A stretch of DNA of 64,000 nt from Galeopsis tetrahit (taxonomy: Eukaryota; Streptophyta; Magnoliopsida; Lamiales; Lamiaceae): assembly GCA_963675135.1 (NCBI GenBank), contig OY776129.1, forward strand, positions 62,001,028 to 62,065,027. The letters are read 5' to 3'. Shown piece after piece: positions 57,281 through 64,000 of the stretch (its first letter is position 1; each line of letters opens with the position of its first letter). A program made the position numbers and the translations under genes. A model generated the notes under the pieces. That model ran no database searches. It had not been told where the DNA came from and worked only from the letters and a program-made list of their open reading frames with translations.

Positions 57281-58783
57281 ATGGTCACACGATCTAGGAG
57301 GAACCAACAAGAAGTGTCACCCTTAGATCCTGAGATTGAAGCCAATTGTCGAAGAAGGAACGCCGAAAGGAGAAGAATAGAGTTGGAAAGAATGAACCGA
57401 CGGGAAAATCCGGTTGTAGAAGAAGTTGAAGAGGAACTTGAGAATCAAGGAGTGGAAGGAGTTGAGGAACCAAACGAGAATGGAGGTAACCGACCTCAAG
57501 GAGTGCTAAGGGACAACTTTCGTCGGAGAGTTGAAGAAAATGTTGGTATGGAAAGAAATGGAGAGCAAAGGGAGGAAAATGGGAATCAACGAGTCTTGAG
57601 AGACCACTTCCGCCCTATCCCTAGACCATATGGAGGAGCGGGTCGGGAACCCGTTGATTCTCATAACTTTGAGCTCAAACCGGCACTAATCATGATGGTC
57701 CAAAACAACCAATTCGGAGGGTTGTCGAAGGAGGATCCTAACCTCCATTTATCTCAATTCCTAGAGATAAGTGGAACGGTTAAGATCAACCGTGTTCCCC
57801 AAGACTACATCCGCTTGCAACTCTTCCCCTTCTCACTCCGTGATCGTGCAAAACAATGGTACATGTCTCTTGATCTAAGGACGATTGAAAATTGGGCCGA
57901 TCTTGTAGATGCTTTCCTCATGAAGTACTTTCCTCCAAGCAAGACCATCAAGATACGAGGAGAAATTTCCTCATTTATGCAAGATGACGATGAGTCATTA
58001 GCCGAGGCTTGGGAGCGCTTCAAGGATCTCATAAGAAGTTGTCCTCAACACGGGTTCTCAAGAGACCAATTGATTTGCTATTTCTACAACGGGATGGACC
58101 ATCGTACGAGAGGGATGGTAGATGCCTCGGCCGGTGGAGGTTCTTTGCTAGGAAAGACGACGGATGAGGGTTATGTGCTTCTAGAGGAGATGGCAAAGAA
58201 CGGAAACCAATGGCCATCCGAGAGAAGGCAAGCCCGGAAAGTTGCTTCCACTAGGGAGTCGGATGATTTTGCTACTCTATCCAACAAGGTGGACAAGTTG
58301 ACATCGATGATGGCGGCTAAGTCATTAATGGGACCTAGTGACGATCAATATGAAGAGGCCCATTATATGAACAATCAAAGGGACCGTCATTTTCGGGAAA
58401 GAGGTTGGAACGAGAGGCAAAATCCACCCAACCCAAATCATTACCATCCCGGGTTGAGGCAACATGAGAATTTCTCCTATGCCAACACAAGGAACACCAT
58501 CATCCCACCTCCAAGTTTCAATGTAAGAGATGGTGCAATTGTGGAATCCCCATCAAAGTTATCATTGGAGGACATGTTTGGTGCATTCATGCGAGAAACC
58601 AAAAACTTCATGAGAGAGACTAGGGAGAATACAACCAAGACTTGCCAAAGAATTGATGAGCATGGTGAAATGATCAAGAATGTGGCAAACAACGTGAAGG
58701 CCATAGAAAAGCAAATAGGCCAATTGCTAATGCCATTGGAAAGCAACACGTTCCGGGGCAATTCCTCTCTAACACGGAGCTAA
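57281..58783 (+). CDS. gag: Gypsy gag polyprotein
   Basis: 500 codons from MVTRSRRNQQ, the usual start of Athila-type gag. The upstream ATG at 57274 opens only eight codons. The N-terminus is charged, with two similar VLRDNFRR/VLRDHFRP strings (~75-111). A retrotransposon gag domain spans ~155-315: LRDRAKQWYMSLDLRTIENW, AFLMKYFPPSKTIKIRGEI, SLAEAWERFKDLIRSCPQHG, FYNGMDHRTRGMVDASAGG and NGNQWPSER. The C-terminal ~150 residues are polar, with helical segments (MFGAFMRETKNFMRETREN). Gag forms the cytoplasmic particle that packages element RNA. The frame ends at 58783, where the family normally continues into protease. The expected NPKEQCNAIRLRSG string appears just downstream in another frame, so there is a 1-base shift at about 58750-58770. 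No zinc knuckle was seen. Confidence 0.88.
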   Translation: MVTRSRRNQQEVSPLDPEIEANCRRRNAERRRIELERMNRRENPVVEEVEEELENQGVEGVEEPNENGGNRPQGVLRDNFRRRVEENVGMERNGEQREENGNQRVLRDHFRPIPRPYGGAGREPVDSHNFELKPALIMMVQNNQFGGLSKEDPNLHLSQFLEISGTVKINRVPQDYIRLQLFPFSLRDRAKQWYMSLDLRTIENWADLVDAFLMKYFPPSKTIKIRGEISSFMQDDDESLAEAWERFKDLIRSCPQHGFSRDQLICYFYNGMDHRTRGMVDASAGGGSLLGKTTDEGYVLLEEMAKNGNQWPSERRQARKVASTRESDDFATLSNKVDKLTSMMAAKSLMGPSDDQYEEAHYMNNQRDRHFRERGWNERQNPPNPNHYHPGLRQHENFSYANTRNTIIPPPSFNVRDGAIVESPSKLSLEDMFGAFMRETKNFMRETRENTTKTCQRIDEHGEMIKNVANNVKAIEKQIGQLLMPLESNTFRGNSSLTRS

Positions 58784-59979
58784 ATCCTAAGGAGCAATGC
58801 AACGCCATAAGGCTAAGAAGTGGGACAAGCTACGAAGGGCCCAAGATGCCGTTAGAGGAGGAAGTGGTAATGGCACCCGAGGGTGTTGATAAAAGAGATG
58901 GCTTAGTAAAAGAGAAAGAAGAAAAAGAATGGGAGAAGAAGAGTGAGGAGGCAATCCCTCCTCAAGACAAAAGCAAAAGTGAGGTACCTCTTCCATACCC
59001 TCAAAGATTGAAGAAAAAGGGTTTGGATCACAAGTTTGCCAAGTTTGTGGAAATGTTCAAGAAGATCTACATTAACATTCCCTTTGCCGAAGCACTTGAG
59101 CAAATGCCCCACTACTCCAAATTTTTGAAGGAGATCATGTCTAACAAAAGGAAGATGGTGGAGTATGAGACGGTGCATTTGACCGAGGAGTGTAGCTCGA
59201 TTATTCAAGCCAAGTTGCCTCAAAAACTTAGAGACCCCGGATCTTTCACTTTACCATGTGTCATCGGGGATGGAGGTACATTTTGAGCTTTGTGTGATTT
59301 GGGAGCGAGCATTAATCTCATGCCCTTGTCCATATTCAAGTCACTTGGTTTAGGAGAGCTCACACCAACCACAATGAGCCTTCAATTGGCGGATAGGTCT
59401 ATGACATACCCTTTGGGTATAGAGGAGGATGTATTGGTCAAAATCGACAAATTCCTCTTTCCGATAGACTTTGTGGTTTTGGATATGGAGGAAGACAAAA
59501 GCATTCCATTGATATTGGGAAGGCCATTTTTGGCAACCGGAGGAGCCAAAATTGATATGAGGAATGGAGAGTTGGAGCTTCGAATGAACCAAGAGATAGT
59601 TACGATTGACATGTTTAGAGCTATCAAACTCTGAAATGATGAGAGTGGAGAGTATGGGTTTCCCAAGGGAGAGTATCCTCCAATACCCATGAGAAATGAG
59701 GTGGAAGAAGAGCCCAAGATAAATATTGTGGAGGAGAACTCCAAGGTGGAAGACAATGAGTTGAAGATGGGCAAGAAGGCCAAGGTTGGGGGAGTTTTCT
59801 TCAAAAACTCCCCCAAATCAAAGAAAGCTACTTGTGCAAACTTGGGGATGAATGAGGCATCAACATCTTATGACATGGTTGAAGAGCCGGATGGGCTAGC
59901 TAGTGGATGTTTTGATGGACTTAAGAAAGTTGTATGGGCACGGAAGGTCAAGAACAAGGGTGACAAGGGGGTGACTTGA
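58763..59979 (+). pseudogene. Gypsy linker, aspartic protease and C-terminal tail with in-frame stops
   Basis: Continues the gag-pol frame after the shift: a Lys/Glu-rich linker, then PLPYPQRLKKKGLDHKFAKF and FAEALEQMPHYSKFLKEIM, then the protease core CDLGASINLMPLSIFKSLGL (active-site Asp in DLGAS) and PLILGRPFLATGGAKIDMRN. A TGA at 59284-59286 lies directly before the protease core, and another at 59632-59634 separates it from a tail ending WARKVKNKGDKG at ~59979. The protease of Athila-type elements cleaves gag-pol in the particle. Reverse transcriptase, RNase H and integrase are entirely missing: the next recognisable sequence is GGGAGGCAACCCAAGG (60035-60050), which in Athila-like elements follows the integrase. 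The element therefore depends on others for replication. Confidence 0.8.
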
Positions 59980-61712
59980 TATTCCCCTCAAGAGGAACCG
60001 TCCGGCACAGGACGTTAAAAATAGCGCTTCTTGGGAGGCAACCCAAGGTTTTATTGCTTTCATGTTTTTATTGCTTTAGTAGTGTTGATAGCTTGGTTTA
60101 TTTTGTAGGTATGGATGAAGAGTACTATGGATAGCAAGTCTTGGAGAATGAAGAAGAAACAAAGCCAACTTTGGAAAGGAGGAAGCAAGTGTTGCAATGG
60201 TGATCTTAGAAGAAGCATTGGATGTGCAAGGAGGGAGGTAACAACTTGTAGCCCCAAACTTAGAATTTATACATAGTAAAATTCTAAGTTTGGGGGAGTT
60301 TTTTTTTTTTCTTTTATTTTTCTACTAGTTGTTACCCTTGCATCGGTTCGTCATTCTACTTGTGTCACATTTTGCACCGGCGCACACTTGGTTTTCACAT
60401 GCTTAGATTGTTTAAGTTGGTTTTGATCATATGTTGGGTAGTGGATCTTTGGTGAAATGTGAGCATGAATAGTCATTGGAATCCATTGTTGAGTAGTTGT
60501 GGTGATGCCTATTTGCTTGAATGTAGGCATGATTGGTGGTGGAATATAGTATCATGTTGTGTTCATATTTGTGAATCTTTGATAGCATGAATGCATGATG
60601 TGTTGTTGTTTGGGAACATTTGATGAATGTGAGAGTCCTATTGAATAAATCGGTGAGAATTGAGCCTTAAATCGAGCATGTAATCCGGTTTAGTTCATTT
60701 GAGAGTGGACTAGGTTATTGCTAGTGATCCTAGAACTTGCCCAAGTTCTTATTTGAAAGCATGATTGTGTGAAACTTTGTGATATGATACAGGCCATCTT
60801 GTTCTAAGAAAGTCACTTAGCCAAAATTTCCCAAAATCGAAGTAATCTTCCGTAGTTAGCCCCTTGAGCTTAATTCCTCATTTTCTTGGCAAACTACAAT
60901 GTTAACCACTTAGCCTTTTTGAGCCTTTGATACCTACATCTAGTGGAGGATAAAAGACAAAGTGGAAAACATGTGCTTGAATGAATATCTTTGGTAAAAG
61001 GAGAAAGTGGAAAAGTTGAAAGAAAAAAGAGAAAGATGAAAAGAAAATCAAGGGAAAAGAAAAGAGGGACAAAGAGCCCCAAAAGCTTGAAAAGAAAAAA
61101 AGTGTTCAATGGTTTTGTGGTGTAGAATGTGCTTAAAAGAGAACAAATAAAATTGTGGAAGTTAGAGTTTTTGAGTTGCAATCCGCGGAATTGTAACTTT
61201 ATCTTGAGAAGTTTTTGAGATGTGTCTATGCGTCTTTATCTCTCGCTCTCCACTAGTTTATGAGTTACTTCATCCAAATTTACCCCACCTTGACCAAAGA
61301 GCCAATGTTACATCCTTGATTAAGTCCTATTGATCACATTGTTGAGCATTTGAGTGTTGTGAAAAGTAGAAGTTGGGCAAGCATATGGTGATTGCATAGC
61401 ATAACTTGGTTGATGAGTGCATTAATATCCTCAATTTGTTTGTGTGTTTGAGAGAAACACTTTGTCATGTGAGTAGAGGACTTGAGCATTTGGATTGTGT
61501 TTCCCATTCACAATGTGTTGTGTGTTTATGCATTCTTTGATCCATGAGTGTGAATTACAATAATGAGCCTATGACCTTCATTGAGAAATGCACTTTGAGA
61601 AAGAGATACCATTACATCTTACTTTGCATGTGTGATTTGCATTGAATATTCCATTGTGATCATTCCACCCTCATTGCTTTAAGTGCTTGGTTGTTTGAGG
61701 ACAAACGACATT
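59980..61712 (+). other. Gypsy 3' non-coding spacer
   Basis: Begins with GGGAGGCAACCCAAGG. Contains an early AAGTTTGGGGGAGTT copy at 60288-60302 in addition to the true polypurine tract at 61715. Long spacers of this kind, sometimes with an env-like frame, are usual in Athila. No env-like frame is seen here. Confidence 0.65.
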
Positions 61713-61729
61713 TTAAGTTTGGGGGAGTT
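61713..61729 (+). other. Polypurine tract of the Gypsy element
   Basis: TAAGTTTGGGGGAGTT ends directly at the TGATTCGGG start of the 3' LTR. It primes plus-strand synthesis in the family. Confidence 0.82.
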
Positions 61730-64000
61730 TGATTCGGGTGGAATTTACACGTTTTCGAGGCATATGTGAAGCGTATTTTGATGTGGATTTCATTGATTTA
61801 TGCATTGATTATGATTGTTTGAGCCAAAATGAGAGAAGGGTTGTGTTTTGTCGATTTTATAGGAAATACGATGGAATTTGGAGCAAAACACCAACCATAC
61901 TTTACTGGATCAAGAATAGGAGTGCACGGTTGGATTCGTCTCGAAAAATTGAGTGGAATAGCAAAAATAATCGAGTCAATCGGAGGTCGGAAGCTCAAGA
62001 TACGAAGGGACGAAGTTGGAGGACGAAAGCGAAGGAGCCAATACGAAAGTTTGGCCCGGCCGGGCCACATTTTCCGCTCGGCCGGGCGGCCAAATTCAGA
62101 ATTTTCACCCAAATACGAAGCTTCCGCCCGGCCGGGCCACTTTCCCACCCGGCCGGGCCACCCTATTTTCGGTGCCAAACGCGTGTTTTCTCTATTTTTG
62201 AGGGATCTACTTGCAAATATCACACCCAAACCCTACCCCAACACTATAAATACCCCCTTTCTTGAAATTCAAGAAATCCTCCCCCAATTTCTCAATTCCC
62301 ACACATAGTTACACATATTTGGAGGTGTTTTGGTCATATCTTCTTCATCTCTCCACCAATTCATGCAAGACAAGAGGCATTAGCTAGGGAATTTCATTCC
62401 CTACCACATCTTAGACTAAGTTTTCTCTTTCTTTCCCTTTTTATTTAGTTATTTCATTTGGAATTTGTAATTTGATTATGTTTGTAGTTAGCTAAACACA
62501 ATTTGTGGTTCTAAGTAGGGGTGTGCACCGGTCCAGAACCGGACCGGACCGGTAAATTCCGGTCCGGTCCGGGTTTGGACCGTTTCAGACCGGTTCTTTT
62601 TTTTTTCTTTTTTTAATTTATTATAATTCCTTAGTGTATGAGAAGAAGTTGAGAGTGGATCACATTTTTTTAAAAATCCTTTTTAATATCCTAAAGAATA
62701 AGTTATGCCCTTAGATCAAGTTGATCACAATTGTCCAAGAATATATATATACTTGAAAACTTAATTTATAGCAAATGTTCATAGAAATTAAAATTCAAGT
62801 CCAAAATGAAAAGGAAGTAGTCCAAAATGAAAAAACAGTAGTCCAAAAAAAATGAACTGATGCACAAATTTAAGGGTCTACAATGTATATAACATTGTCT
62901 TCATCGTCCAATGTAGTCTTCATCAAATCTGTAATAACATATAAAGATGTTAAAGATGTTAAATTTTTTAAATGGGTACAACTAATAAATAAACATGTTG
63001 AAAAATATTTCATAAGTATAAACCATTACCATTCTCAATTTCTTCTAACTCACGCAAATCGCATAAATTATCTTTCATGTCACGTAAATCCTTGCCCTTG
63101 GGTGCTTGTGTACAAATAAGTGCTTGCACAGTCTATTCTCACATGAAAAAATAAATAAATTAGATATAATAAAACAAAAAATTTTGGGTGCTTGTGTACA
63201 AATAAGTGCTTGCACAGTCTATTCTCACATGAAAAAATAAATAAATTAGATATAATAAAATAAAAAAATTTGAATGAAAAGTAAAAAGAAACTAAGTTGA
63301 ATATATTACCAGTGGACTCAAAGAGTGGCAGTGGAGTTTGGAGAAGGGTTGTCGCCCTTGTCGATTGGGACTTGGGTGAGGCTGGTGAGCGCTGTTTCAG
63401 ATAAAGGTGGAGAATTATATTTAAGAAAGTCGAAGAGTCAGAGGAAGTCGAAGAGCCAAAGGAAGTCGAAGAGCGAGGAATGAGATTTGTAATTTCTAAA
63501 ATTCAAATAATAAAAAAAAAAAAAAAATTGTAAATCCGGTTTCCGGTCCTGGACCTGTAAATTCCGGTTTTAGACCGGACCGGACCGGAACCCGAAATCT
63601 TAAAAAATTTCGGACCGAGGACCGGACCGGAATCTAACCGGTCGGTCCGGTTCCGGACCGGACCGGTCCGGTTCCGGACCGGACCGGTCCGGTTCCGGTC
63701 TTTTTTTAGGTCCGGTTTTATTTTGCACACTCCTAGTTCTAAGGCATTGTAGAGATTTGGATTGATGTTTATGAGTAATTTCTTGATTTAATTGGTGTTT
63801 ATCTCTTATTTGCATGTTTAATTATCCATTGTAAAGCATGTTGTTAGTGGCCATGATGATTTGCTTGATCCATTGTTAATTGGGGTAGTATCGAGAGATT
63901 TATTCCATTTAATCGTATGCGAATATGTAACCCGGTATTATTATGATCTCGAGAGAGGATTAATTATCGGAGAGGGAATCAAATGATCTTAGGAGCTATT
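61730..64000 (+). mobile_element. 3' LTR of the Gypsy element (interrupted, cut by window edge)
   Basis: Aligns to 55524-56625 apart from a ~12-base gain (TTGATGTGGATT), loss of ~93 bases in the GGCCGGGC block, and the hAT insertion at 62516-63735. About 475 bases of the LTR remain beyond the right edge. Confidence 0.88.
62516..63735. mobile_element. hAT-superfamily element inside the Gypsy 3' LTR
   Basis: 1,220 bp with termini TAGGGGTGTGCAC and, inverted, TAGGAGTGTGCAAA, flanked by the exact 8-bp duplication GTTCTAAG (62508-62515 and 63736-63743). The empty site is visible in the 5' LTR (GTGGTTCTAAGGCATTG at 56361). Ends carry dense CCGGACCGGACCGG / CCGGTCCGGTTCCGG arrays. The interior has a ~70-bp direct repeat (CTTGTGTACAAATAAGTGCT at ~63104 and ~63190) and a GAAGTCGAAGAGYSAAAGGA repeat at 63425-63476. 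No transposase recognised. Confidence 0.92.

Noticed and set aside
59382..59816. 144-codon minus-strand frame over the protease region
   Set aside because: Antisense to the Gypsy protease core, which is clearly coding on the plus strand.
60894..61181. Possible env-like frame in the Gypsy spacer (minus)
   Set aside because: Wrong strand, Phe/Leu-rich from an A/G-rich spacer, and no signal-peptide plus transmembrane layout on the element's coding strand.

Overview
The window is nuclear DNA of a flowering plant. The reasons are AT-rich intergenic DNA, genes with GT-AG introns, an R2R3-MYB gene, a SOSEKI gene, many Stowaway and Tourist-like MITEs, Copia and Gypsy LTR elements, and a chloroplast ycf2 fragment. 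The repeat style fits an asterid eudicot (possibly Lamiales), but that is a guess. I could support only four apparently intact host genes. Most of the rest is transposable-element or tandem-repeat DNA.

Layout. 0-2.3 kb: a degenerate multi-exon gene on the minus strand related to plant mobile-domain/DUF1985-type proteins. 4.0-5.0 kb: a complete three-exon MYB59/MYB48-type transcription factor (minus). 8.7-11.6 kb: a 2,883-bp non-autonomous CACTA element with a 3-bp target duplication, carrying about nine 152-bp tandem units and a G-rich tract. 11.6-19 kb: an LTR remnant, MITEs and a hAT-like element. 19.3-20.5 kb: a SOSEKI (DUF966) gene (plus). 22.3-23.5 kb: a broken first-exon copy of an ALP1-like gene, split by a TE-like insertion. 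24.2-26.1 kb: a 33-bp minisatellite, a GC-rich island and dispersed repeats.

27.6-50.2 kb is organised around two paralogous ALP1-like genes derived from PIF/Harbinger transposases, at 30.2-33.2 and 46.7-50.2 kb. Each has a short first exon, a long intron and a large second exon. Each is preceded by an array of ~150-165-bp tandem repeats, so array, promoter and gene appear to have been duplicated together. A further copy of the promoter alone lies at 34.1-34.5 kb. Between the two genes are the ycf2 fragment, a hAT element (8-bp TSD), a Tourist-like MITE, a 1.45-kb Mutator-like element (9-bp TSD, long terminal inverted repeats), an unassigned repeat unit, and a broken piece of an unrelated plant gene.

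52.2-64 kb is a nest of retroelements. A decayed minus-strand Copia element contains an LTR-like 517-bp insert. A gag-protease-only Athila/Tat-like Gypsy element is inserted into the Copia 5' LTR. A 1,220-bp hAT element sits in the Gypsy 3' LTR with a perfect 8-bp target duplication. The Gypsy element runs off the right edge. The most interesting items are the duplicated catalytically altered transposase-derived genes with their upstream satellites, and the nested non-autonomous elements.
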